Positions 1-5,136 of a DNA stretch of 5,375 nucleotides are shown piece by piece. Source of the stretch: Gammaproteobacteria bacterium (GTDB lineage: Bacteria; Pseudomonadota; Gammaproteobacteria; UBA6429); contig QIKU01000181.1 in the NCBI GenBank assembly GCA_003232015.1, positions 1 to 5,375 on the forward strand, read 5' to 3'. Each line of letters starts with the position of its first letter. Position 1 is the stretch's first letter. The notes under the pieces were generated by a model, which saw nothing but the letters and a program-made list of their open reading frames with translations, had not been told where the DNA came from and made no database searches. A program made the translations under genes and the position numbers.

Positions 1-40
1 ATAGTTTTAATAGAAAAATATTTAATAATGAATATGACTA

Positions 41-49
41 CCCCCCCCC
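41..49. repeat. Run of nine C
   Basis: Nine consecutive C residues lie in an otherwise AT-rich intergenic stretch, about 155 nt upstream of the aminotransferase start. Tracts of this length can slip during replication and are also prone to sequencing error. The run falls inside a 20-codon ATG-to-TAG reading frame (28-90), which I do not consider a gene because no ribosome binding site or recognisable product accompanies it. Confidence 0.9.
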
Positions 50-103
50 TGGTTGTTAGACATATTATTTGCAGGGGATTAACAGGGTAGAGTATTTGGT
101 ATA

Positions 104-122
104 CCTTAGTATTTCACTAAGG
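104..122. repeat. Perfect 7-bp inverted repeat upstream of aminotransferase promoter
   Basis: CCTTAGT (104-110) and ACTAAGG (116-122) are perfect inverted copies separated by ATTTC. The left arm overlaps an 8-bp palindrome, GGTATACC (98-105), and the core GGTATAC recurs at 146-152 over the proposed -10 box. The repeat lies just upstream of the proposed -35 box, so it could be a regulator site. No T-run follows it, so it is not a normal intrinsic terminator. The structure is visible; the role is inference. Confidence 0.5.
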
Positions 123-124
123 GA

Positions 125-153
125 TTAATATCTGCGTTGAATTCAGGTATACT
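125..153 (+). promoter_or_regulatory. Candidate sigma-70 promoter of the aminotransferase gene
   Basis: TTAATA (125-130) and TATACT (148-153) are separated by 17 nt, the optimal sigma-70 spacing. The -10 matches TATAAT at five of six positions and the -35 matches TTGACA at four of six. Transcription would start near 160, leaving a leader of about 45 nt before the ATG at 205. It is a reasonable but not exceptional match in AT-rich DNA. Confidence 0.4.
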
Positions 154-204
154 GCGATTCGTTTTTTTCAGATTCTTAACAATACACAATAAATTAGGTG
201 CAGT

Positions 205-1383
205 ATGACAATTTCATCCTTTAAACCAACGCCACGTACATTAATGGGCCCCGGTCCTTCTGACGTTTCTCCTCGGGTGCTTGAAGCGTTGGCGCGTCCA
301 ACCATTGGCCATCTCGACTCTGAATTTGTATCCATGATGGATGAAATGAAGCAACTATTACAGTATGCGTTTAAAACAAAAAATGAACTGACTTTTCCTG
401 TCTCTGCACCGGGTTCTGCGGGCATGGAAACCTGTTTTACTAATTTAGTTGAACCGGGTGATAAAGTGATTGTTTGCCAGAATGGTGTGTTTGGCGGACG
501 GATGAAAGAAAATGTTACTCGCTGTGGTGGCACCACCGTGATGGTTGAAGACGAATGGGGTAAAGCGGTTGATATTGCGAAAGTAGAGCAGGCCTTAAAA
601 GATAACCCTGATGCAAAAATTTTAGCTTTTGTGCATGCAGAAACATCAACCGGTGCGCAATCGGATGCAAAAGCCTTGACCGCACTGGCACATCAATATG
701 ATTGCCTGGTGATAGTGGACGCGGTTACTTCGTTAGCGGGTACCGAGTTACGAGTAGACGACTGGGGCATTGATGCCATTTATTCTGGCACCCAAAAATG
801 TTTGTCTGCTCCTCCCGGTTTGTCGCCAGTGAGTTTTAATGAGCGTGCTGCTGAAGTGATTAAAAACCGTAAAACGCCAGTACAAAGCTGGTTTTTAGAT
901 TTAAGCCTTGTAATGGGGTATTGGGGTGGTGGTGCAAAGCGTGCCTATCACCATACTGCACCAGTGAATAACTTATATGGCCTGCATTAATCACTGGTTA
1001 TCTTGCAGGAAGAAGGCATTGAAAACTCATGGGCGCGTCATGCCAAAATGCATCTTGCATTACGCGCGGGCATTGAAGCGCTGGGGCTGGAATTTATTGT
1101 TAATGAAGCCGATCGTTTACCACAGCTTAATGCCGTGACCATTCCTGATGGTGTGGACGATGCCGCAGTACGTGCAAAACTGCTAAACGATTACAATCTG
1201 GAAATTGGAGCCGGTTTAGGCGCGTTAGCAGGTAAAGTGTGGCGTATTGGTTTAATGGGCTTTGGGTGTAATGCAAAGAACATTGAATACTGCTTAAATG
1301 CACTGGATGAAGTGTTAACCGGCATGGGCGCAAAAATTAATAGCGGTGTTGCGGTTGATGCAGCTAAGGCTAAGCTAGCTTGA
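205..1383 (+). pseudogene. Alanine/serine-glyoxylate aminotransferase family (PLP class V), interrupted by an in-frame TAA
   Basis: The product would be a PLP-dependent fold-type I enzyme of the alanine-glyoxylate/serine-glyoxylate aminotransferase family, moving an amino group between a small amino acid and a 2-oxo acid such as glyoxylate. The full frame is 393 codons, the usual family length. Visible motifs are LMGPGPSDV (residues 13-21), a PLP-contacting Asp172 in VDAVTS, and the Schiff-base lysine Lys198 in SGTQKC. The C-terminal WRIGLMG carries Arg347, equivalent to the substrate carboxylate-binding arginine. Codon 262 (988-990) is TAA, and the same frame resumes at once with SLVILQEEG, so this is a nonsense change and not a frameshift. 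Translation stops after 261 residues, leaving the PLP-binding domain without the C-terminal domain. Reinitiation would need a weak start (TTG at 1003 or ATG at 1048). The ATG at 205 has AGGTG at 196-200. Family members can be serine-glyoxylate, alanine-glyoxylate or serine-pyruvate enzymes; the sequence alone does not settle which. Confidence 0.85.
988..990 (+). other. Premature TAA inside the aminotransferase
   Basis: The reading is LYGLH, stop, SLVILQEEG. In this family the position after LH is normally glutamate (LHEALxxLQEEG), and TAA differs from GAA by a single base. No insertion or deletion is needed, because the upstream and downstream halves share one frame. The other genes in the window use TAA and TGA as ordinary terminators, which argues against reassignment of TAA. 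Confidence 0.85.
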
Positions 1384-1410
1384 TAGATGCCTCAGTTTCA
1401 TATAAGTAGG

Positions 1411-1487
1411 TAGCCCGGATGCAGCGAAGCGAAATCCGGGAAGCTTGAGGGCTGCTTCCCGGGTTGCATTTTATTCTATCCAGGCTA
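1411..1487. repeat. REP-like palindromic doublet (two inverted 30-bp units)
   Basis: The first unit (1411-1440) starts TAGCCCGGAT and closes with ATCCGGG, giving a hairpin with a 7-bp stem (1414-1420 with 1434-1440) around a GCAGCGAAGCG core. The second unit (1458-1487) is an inverted copy of the same 30 bases and matches it at 20 positions by hand alignment. A 17-nt linker joins them. Sequences starting TAGCCCGGATGCAGCGAAGC are a recurrent intergenic repeat in many proteobacterial genomes and resemble REP elements mobilised by RAYT-type transposases; I know this from general familiarity and could not search. The element lies 27 nt after the aminotransferase stop and between convergent genes, a typical REP position. 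It could protect or end transcripts from either side. Confidence 0.75.
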
Positions 1488-1537
1488 GTTGCTAAACGAT
1501 AAGCTGGGTAAGGCTCTCTTTCGTAGTTAATTATTTT

Positions 1538-1693
1538 TTAAATAAGCTTGAAAAACCCGGCAAAAAATAAAAGCACCAGAACGCCGGAAATGATAAACGC
1601 AAATTTGGCATAGGGGTTGTTATTTTTTCGTAACGCAAAACCAACCCATGTACTGAGTGCGACAAAAATAATTAATAAAACAAGTGAACGCAT
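1538..1693 (-). CDS. Small two-helix membrane protein, 51 aa, unknown function
   Basis: This minus-strand frame runs from ATG (1691-1693) to TAA (1538-1540). Two hydrophobic segments of transmembrane length are visible, roughly residues 3-20 (SLVLLIIFVALSTWVGFA) and 31-50 (FAFIISGVLVLLFFAGFFKL). They are joined by a short basic, Asn-rich loop, RKNNNPYAK. By the positive-inside rule the loop should be cytoplasmic, placing both termini outside. AGGA lies upstream at 1707-1710 with a long 13-nt spacer, so initiation may be weak or coupled to the preceding gene, whose stop is 35 nt upstream on the same strand. I do not recognise the family. Support for it being real is that the two clean helices fill almost the whole ORF, and that it sits tightly in line behind another short membrane protein. 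Confidence 0.6.
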   Translation of the reverse strand: MRSLVLLIIFVALSTWVGFALRKNNNPYAKFAFIISGVLVLLFFAGFFKLI

Positions 1694-1728
1694 ATTTGTA
1701 TTTTAATCCTGGATTTTTAAAAAAGTAA

Positions 1729-1968
1729 TTACTCTATGAGTTGTACCAATACTACAAACGCAAGGCAAGCGATTATTGCGCTGCCGGAATACCCGCTAAT
1801 TTTTTTATAAACACTAGCACGGCGGAGACACTCTTTTCGTGCCTGAGTTCGGGAGATACGTTGTGTTGGAGCAATCGGTTTGCCTGTGTTGCGGATTAAG
1901 TCGTTTAGCTCCGTTTTAGTCAGTTGTCCCGGTTGTGTTACATATGCTGTTTGGTGATGATTGTGCAT
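1729..1968 (-). CDS. Small tail-anchored-like membrane protein, 79 aa, unknown function
   Basis: The protein has a hydrophilic N-terminal part starting MHNHHQ, then a strongly basic stretch at about residues 37-56 (R37, R40, R44, K45, R49, R50, K55, K56). It ends in one hydrophobic segment of about 20 residues (roughly 59-78, GYSGSAIIACLAFVVLVQLI). There is no signal peptide. This arrangement predicts a single C-terminal membrane anchor with the basic domain in the cytoplasm. The ATG is well supported: AGGA (1977-1980) stands 8 nt upstream. It is the first gene of an apparent two-gene minus-strand operon with the 51-aa protein and is divergent from htpG. A 9-bp inverted repeat overlaps its ribosome-binding region. 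I do not recognise a family; the basic segment might contact nucleic acid, phospholipid or a partner protein, but that is only a guess. Confidence 0.65.
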   Translation of the reverse strand: MHNHHQTAYVTQPGQLTKTELNDLIRNTGKPIAPTQRISRTQARKECLRRASVYKKISGYSGSAIIACLAFVVLVQLIE

Positions 1969-1979
1969 TTTGAGCGTCC

Positions 1980-2016
1980 TTATCTATAAAAGTACCAGCC
2001 AGGTGAGTATAGATAA
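1980..2016. promoter_or_regulatory. 9-bp inverted repeat, possible operator of the minus-strand operon
   Basis: TTATCTATA (1980-1988) and TATAGATAA (2008-2016) are perfect inverted copies with 19 nt between them. On the minus strand the distal arm runs into TATACT (2006-2011), a possible -10 box for the 79-aa gene, although I find no good -35 at the right distance. The proximal arm touches the AGGA ribosome site of that gene (1977-1980). A dimeric regulator bound here would control the small membrane-protein operon. The arms are AT-rich, so chance is possible. Confidence 0.35.
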
Positions 2017-2114
2017 TTGGGTATAGAGATTATGCGAACAGGGCGACAGTTAACCCTATGATTTTAAATGTAAATTACAACACCATCACAGTTTGAAAAA
2101 ATATTTTATACACC

Positions 2115-2143
2115 CTTGAAAGACTGGGGTTGTTGCCCCATTT
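2115..2143 (+). promoter_or_regulatory. Sigma-32 (RpoH) heat-shock promoter of htpG
   Basis: CTTGAAA (2115-2121) and CCCCATTT (2136-2143) are separated by 14 nt. This matches the heat-shock consensus CTTGAAA, 11-16 nt, CCCCATnT without mismatch. Transcription should start near 2150, giving an untranslated leader of about 60 nt before the ATG of htpG, a classical member of the RpoH regulon. The -10 box is also the right arm of a small palindrome, TGGGG (2125-2129) and CCCCA (2136-2140). Confidence 0.9.
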
Positions 2144-2163
2144 ATCTAACTATCACAACAAAA

Positions 2164-2169
2164 TATAAT
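2164..2169 (+). promoter_or_regulatory. Possible housekeeping -10 box of htpG
   Basis: A perfect TATAAT stands 43 nt before the htpG ATG and downstream of the heat-shock promoter. The hexamer 17 nt upstream (2141-2146, TTTATC) is a poor -35, and no extended TGn precedes the box. It could provide basal expression beside the heat-shock promoter, but AT-rich leaders often contain such hexamers by chance. Confidence 0.25.
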
Positions 2170-2212
2170 TCTAACGTTGTCACAGATTAAGAAATACTTT
2201 CAGGAGCAATAA

Positions 2213-4105
2213 ATGACCGTGGACACTCAAAAAGAAACTCTCAGTTTTCAAACCGAAGTAAAACAGCTACTTAATTTAATGATTCATTCCCTGTACTCCA
2301 ACAAGGAAATCTTTATTCGTGAGCTTATTTCAAATGCCTCGGATGCATGCGATAAATTACGTTTTGAAGCACTTAAAAATGATGCCTTGTTTGAAAATGA
2401 GCATGACTTGAAATTAATCATTGATGTCGACAAAAAAGCGCGAACAATTTCGGTGCTGGATAATGGTATTGGTATGAACCGCCAGGAAGTGATTGACAAC
2501 ATCGGCACGATTGCGAACTCAGGTACAAAGAAATTTTTAGATACGCTATCAGGTGATCAGGCAAAAGATGCGCGAATGATTGGCCAGTTTGGTGTGGGCT
2601 TTTATTCTTCATTTATTGTTGCCGATAAAGTAACGGTTGAAACACGTCGGGCTGGCGATGCTGTTGACCAGGGTGTTCGTTGGGAATCTGCAGGTGAAGG
2701 TGAATTTAGTCTGGAAAATATCGAACTTGAAAATCGCGGAACTAAAATTATCCTGCATATGCGTGAAGGTGAAGATGAATTTTTAGAAGACATGCGCTTA
2801 CGCACAACGGTTAATCGTTACTCTGACCATATTGAAATGCCAATATCCATGTACAAGCTGGACGATAAAGGCGAAAAAACAGATGAGCTTGAAGCGGTAA
2901 ATAAAGCATCGGCTTTATGGAAACGCAGCAAGTCGGATATTAGCGATGAAGAGTATAAGGAATTTTATAAAAGTGTGGCCTATGATTTTGAAGACCCCAT
3001 GCACTGGTTACATAATCAGGTAGAAGGCACTCAGTCATACACAACCTTGTTCTATATTCCTAAACGTGCACCGTTCGATTTATATGAGCGTGAAAAGCAA
3101 AACGGCATTAAACTTTATGTTAAGCGTGTTTTTATTATGGACGATGCAGAACAGTTAATGCCAAGCTATTTACGCTTTGTAAAAGGTATTGTTGATTCAG
3201 ATGATTTACCACTGAATGTGTCACGTGAAATTTTACAGAAAAACAAACAGATTGATGCGATTAAAACCGGTTCAGTCAAAAAAATCCTTAGTGCTATAGC
3301 TAAGATTGCAAAAGACGATACAGAAAAGTATGCATCGTTCTGGAGTGAGTTTGGTAATGTTATAAAAGAAGGCATGGCCGAAGATTTTGCTAATAAAGAC
3401 AAAATAGCCAAGTTACTGCGTTTTGCCTCTAGCAATAATGATTCTGATGTGCAAAATGTATCGTTAGATGATTATCTTGGTCGTATGAAGGAAGGGCAGG
3501 ATAAAATTTATTACATTACAGCAGAAAGTTATACTGCGGCTAAAAATAGTCCACACCTTGAATTCTTTAAAAAGAAAGGTATCGAAGTGTTATTGATGTT
3601 CGACCGTGTTGACGAATGGATGATGTCTTACTTTAATGAGTTTGAAGATAAAAAACTGGTATCGGTTGCCAAAGGTGAACTTGACCTGGGTGAACTTGAA
3701 GATAAGGAAGACAAGAAAAAAGCGAAAAAGGTTGAAAAAGAATTTAAAGATCTTGTTGCTAAAATGAAAGAGGCACTTGATGGTAAAGTCAAAGAAGTGC
3801 GGGTGTCGCATCGTTTAACCGATTCACCGGCCTGTTTAGTGGTTGAAGAACAGGATATGGCGGTGAGCATGCAAAAAATTCTTAAGCAAGCCGGTCATGC
3901 TGTGCCAACCGTTGAGCCTATTCTGGAAATTAATCCAGAGCATCCACTGGTTAAAGTGCTGGAAGATGATTCAAAAGCAGAGCAATTTAATGATTTAACA
4001 CTGACTTTATTTGAGCAGGCGATGCTCAGTGAAGGCGGCCAACTGGAAGATCCATCCGGTTTTGTGTCCAGAATGAATAAGCTGTTAATACAGTTTGTTA
4101 ATTAA
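2213..4105 (+). CDS. htpG: Chaperone HtpG (bacterial Hsp90)
   Basis: This is the ATP-dependent cytosolic chaperone that remodels client proteins as a homodimer with DnaK. At 630 residues it is close to the usual length (E. coli 624). The N-terminal GHKL ATPase domain (about 1-218) shows [10 protein letters not shown] with catalytic Glu37 and Mg-binding Asn41, DNGIGM (83-88) and the lid/P-loop motif [11 protein letters not shown] (from 124). The middle domain (about 235-500) includes [12 protein letters not shown] and [11 protein letters not shown], whose Arg338 corresponds to the arginine that senses the ATP gamma-phosphate. A charged segment rich in Lys and Glu (494-511) leads to the C-terminal dimerisation domain, which lacks the eukaryotic MEEVD tail, as expected. 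The start is set by AGGAG (2202-2206), 6 nt before ATG. The gene is monocistronic: a sigma-32 promoter precedes it and a strong terminator follows. No key residue is missing. Confidence 0.99.
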   Translation: MTVDTQKETLSFQTEVKQLLNLMIHSLYSNKEIFIRELISNASDACDKLRFEALKNDALFENEHDLKLIIDVDKKARTISVLDNGIGMNRQEVIDNIGTIANSGTKKFLDTLSGDQAKDARMIGQFGVGFYSSFIVADKVTVETRRAGDAVDQGVRWESAGEGEFSLENIELENRGTKIILHMREGEDEFLEDMRLRTTVNRYSDHIEMPISMYKLDDKGEKTDELEAVNKASALWKRSKSDISDEEYKEFYKSVAYDFEDPMHWLHNQVEGTQSYTTLFYIPKRAPFDLYEREKQNGIKLYVKRVFIMDDAEQLMPSYLRFVKGIVDSDDLPLNVSREILQKNKQIDAIKTGSVKKILSAIAKIAKDDTEKYASFWSEFGNVIKEGMAEDFANKDKIAKLLRFASSNNDSDVQNVSLDDYLGRMKEGQDKIYYITAESYTAAKNSPHLEFFKKKGIEVLLMFDRVDEWMMSYFNEFEDKKLVSVAKGELDLGELEDKEDKKKAKKVEKEFKDLVAKMKEALDGKVKEVRVSHRLTDSPACLVVEEQDMAVSMQKILKQAGHAVPTVEPILEINPEHPLVKVLEDDSKAEQFNDLTLTLFEQAMLSEGGQLEDPSGFVSRMNKLLIQFVN

Positions 4106-4122
4106 AATGTAGTATTACAGTT

Positions 4123-4162
4123 AAAAATGGCTGTTAGGGTTAATTCTGGCAGCCATTTTTTT
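4123..4162 (+). terminator. Intrinsic terminator of htpG
   Basis: AAAAATGGCTG (4123-4133) pairs perfectly with CAGCCATTTTT (4150-4160). The stem can be extended by six further pairs, four of them G-U, down to a TTAA loop (4140-4143), giving 17 pairs in all. Seven T residues end the structure (4156-4162). It starts 17 nt after the htpG stop codon. The flanking A-run and T-run would also let it work, less well, in the opposite direction. Confidence 0.9.
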
Positions 4163-4181
4163 ATGCCTGAAATATCCCTGA

Positions 4182-4187
4182 TATAAT
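4182..4187 (+). promoter_or_regulatory. Possible -10 box in the htpG-PilZ gap
   Basis: A perfect TATAAT lies 20 nt after the htpG terminator. The hexamer at 17-nt spacing (4159-4164, TTTTAT) is a weak -35 made of the terminator tail. If active, it would start transcripts near 4194 and drive the PilZ and bolA genes through a leader of about 300 nt. No better promoter is visible in the gap: TTGTAC (4373-4378) and TAATAC (4399-4404) are 20 nt apart, too far for a good sigma-70 site. Confidence 0.25.
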
Positions 4188-4229
4188 AAACCGGGAGTAG
4201 GTATGCGGTTTTTATTGTGAGTATTATTT

Positions 4230-4340
4230 ATGGCTGTACCGATAAAAAATACACTTTTTGCTTATAAAATAAAACAGTTTGGTGGCAAGTGTTTGATTCT
4301 GATGGGTAAAAGCTTGGCGCTATTTGAAACTGAGGTTTAA
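4230..4340 (+). CDS. Doubtful 36-codon ORF in the htpG-PilZ gap
   Basis: ATG to TAA encodes 36 residues beginning MAVPIKNTLFAYKIKQFGG and ending LALFETEV. The only ribosome-site candidate is a weak GTGAG (4217-4221), 8 nt upstream. The peptide has a mildly amphipathic, basic first half and no domain I recognise. It lies alone between the htpG terminator and the PilZ gene. A frame of this length is expected by chance; I list it only because it is the longest plus-strand frame in a gene-poor stretch. Confidence 0.15.
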   Translation: MAVPIKNTLFAYKIKQFGGKCLILMGKSLALFETEV

Positions 4341-4407
4341 GCCCCTGTTTTTTAGTATTGGGTCAGAAAAACTTGTACAATACCCCAGTACTTTGGTCTA
4401 ATACTGA

Positions 4408-4468
4408 AATCATTCATTCCCTCCTTAAGATGGATGCTGTGATGGGGGAACAGGCAAGGAGAATGATT
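4408..4468 (+). promoter_or_regulatory. Potential leader hairpin covering a Shine-Dalgarno-like AAGGAG upstream of the PilZ gene
   Basis: CTCCTT (4421-4426) is complementary to AAGGAG (4456-4461), and AATCATT (4408-4414) to AATGATT (4462-4468). Together they give 13 Watson-Crick pairs interrupted by a 6-nt bulge on the left side. The AAGGAG would serve ATG 4474, in frame with the PilZ gene. Part of the same C-rich segment, TCCCT (4418-4422), can instead pair with AGGGA (4486-4490), the ribosome site of ATG 4501. Upstream, GTATTG (4355-4360) can pair with CAATAC (4378-4383), or AGTATT (4354-4359) with AATACT (4400-4405). I see none of the conserved blocks of known c-di-GMP riboswitches. The complementarity is seen; a regulatory function is inference. 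Confidence 0.35.
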
Positions 4469-4500
4469 AAGTTATGCTTACATTCAGGGAGAATAATAAT

Positions 4501-4785
4501 ATGATCACAGAAAAGCGCAGGCATCGTCGAATACCTTTTGGTCGGCCAGTGAGTGTCAGTGATTTTTCGGGTGAAAAAACAACCATGAAAGCGGTCGATT
4601 TTTCATTGGAAGGGGTTTGTTTTGCATCGGATAATCCAAAAACCGTGGGTGATATTTTAACGGTGACAATGAACATTGCACCAGCAGGCAAAGTTAAGGT
4701 TATTCAGGCGAAAGGTGAAATTGTTTATCGTTATTATGATGAACATGAATATTTAATGGGTATGCGGTTTTATCAGGATAACTGA
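4501..4785 (+). CDS. Single-domain PilZ protein, predicted c-di-GMP receptor
   Basis: PilZ domains bind cyclic di-GMP and relay it to motility, pilus, polysaccharide or other outputs. Both binding motifs are present: the basic RxxxR at the N-terminus (EKRRHRR, residues 4-10) and DxSxxG (Asp33-Phe-Ser35-Leu-Glu-Gly38). The remainder fits the six-stranded barrel and ends with YLMGMRFYQ, typical of the last strand. At 94 residues it is a stand-alone PilZ domain with no enzymatic or membrane segment, so it should act by touching a partner. I chose the ATG at 4501 because AGGGAGA (4486-4492) stands 8 nt upstream and the protein then begins MITEKRRHRR, like many relatives. An alternative in-frame ATG at 4474 adds nine residues and has AAGGAG 12 nt upstream. 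It follows an unusual leader, and bolA starts 36 nt after its stop, so the two may share a transcript. The output pathway cannot be told from the window. Confidence 0.9.
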   Translation: MITEKRRHRRIPFGRPVSVSDFSGEKTTMKAVDFSLEGVCFASDNPKTVGDILTVTMNIAPAGKVKVIQAKGEIVYRYYDEHEYLMGMRFYQDN

Positions 4786-4821
4786 AGCTAAGTTTATTTT
4801 TTGGTATAGGTATTTTTTAGT

Positions 4822-5136
4822 ATGAATGTGCAGAGTGATATAGAAACAAAGTTGGCAACAGGCATTAATGCATTACATATGGACGTGGTTAATGAAAGCA
4901 GTAACCATAATGTGCCGGCCGGTTCAGAATCGCATTTTAAAGTTGTACTTGTTTCAGAAGATTTTGCTGGTAAACCATTATTAGCACGGCATCGTATAGT
5001 GAATAAAATTCTTGAAGAAGAACTTCATGGTAAAATTCATGCACTTGCTTTGCATACTTATACAGAGTCTGAATGGCAGGATGCTTTTGGTACGGCACCT
5101 ATGTCACCGCCATGCCTTGGTGGTGGTAAGTCATAA
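4822..5136 (+). CDS. bolA: BolA family protein
   Basis: BolA proteins partner monothiol glutaredoxins in holding [2Fe-2S] clusters and in enterobacteria also act as a stress-linked transcription factor affecting shape and biofilm. The 104-residue protein carries the BolA signature: VVNESSNHNVPAGSESHFKV (22-41), VLVSEDFAGKPLLARHRIV (42-60) and HALALHTYTESEW (73-85). His57 of RHR is the conserved cluster-ligand histidine. The tail SPPCLGGG (Cys98) resembles the SPPCRG tail of E. coli BolA, supporting BolA proper over the shorter IbaG/YrbA paralogue. The ribosome site is weak: AGG at 4808-4810 is 11 nt before the ATG, so translation may be modest or helped by coupling to the upstream PilZ gene. 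I see no convincing promoter in the 36-nt gap and no terminator after the stop. Confidence 0.95.
   Translation: MNVQSDIETKLATGINALHMDVVNESSNHNVPAGSESHFKVVLVSEDFAGKPLLARHRIVNKILEEELHGKIHALALHTYTESEWQDAFGTAPMSPPCLGGGKS

Noticed and set aside
28..90. 20-codon frame containing the C9 run
   Set aside because: It is too short, has no ribosome site and encodes no recognisable peptide.
168..536. 122-codon minus-strand frame opposite the aminotransferase
   Set aside because: It mirrors the coding strand of a well-supported gene and shows no domain or ribosome site.
988..990. Alternative genetic code in which TAA encodes an amino acid
   Set aside because: htpG, bolA and the 51-aa gene end naturally at TAA at family-typical or plausible lengths, and htpG contains no internal TAA over 630 codons.
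205..1383. Frameshift between the two aminotransferase halves
   Set aside because: Both halves lie in the same frame and the coding sense resumes right after the TAA, so a single substitution explains the break.
2058..2096. 12-codon frame upstream of the htpG promoter
   Set aside because: It lies upstream of the expected htpG transcription start and has no ribosome site.
3628..3870. Minus-strand frames opposite htpG, very rich in Ser and Phe
   Set aside because: The low-complexity composition is the reverse complement of the Lys/Glu-rich charged segment of HtpG, so these are antisense shadows.
4373..4404. TTGTAC and TAATAC as a sigma-70 promoter for the PilZ gene
   Set aside because: The 20-nt spacer is too long for efficient sigma-70 use.
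4341..4500. Known c-di-GMP riboswitch (GEMM-I or class II) before the PilZ gene
   Set aside because: I do not see the conserved sequence blocks or the tetraloop/receptor arrangement of those classes; only generic complementarities are present.
4348..4823. TTTTTTAGTAT at both 4348-4358 and 4813-4823
   Set aside because: It is a low-complexity, T-rich 11-mer in AT-rich DNA, and nothing in the flanks extends the match.
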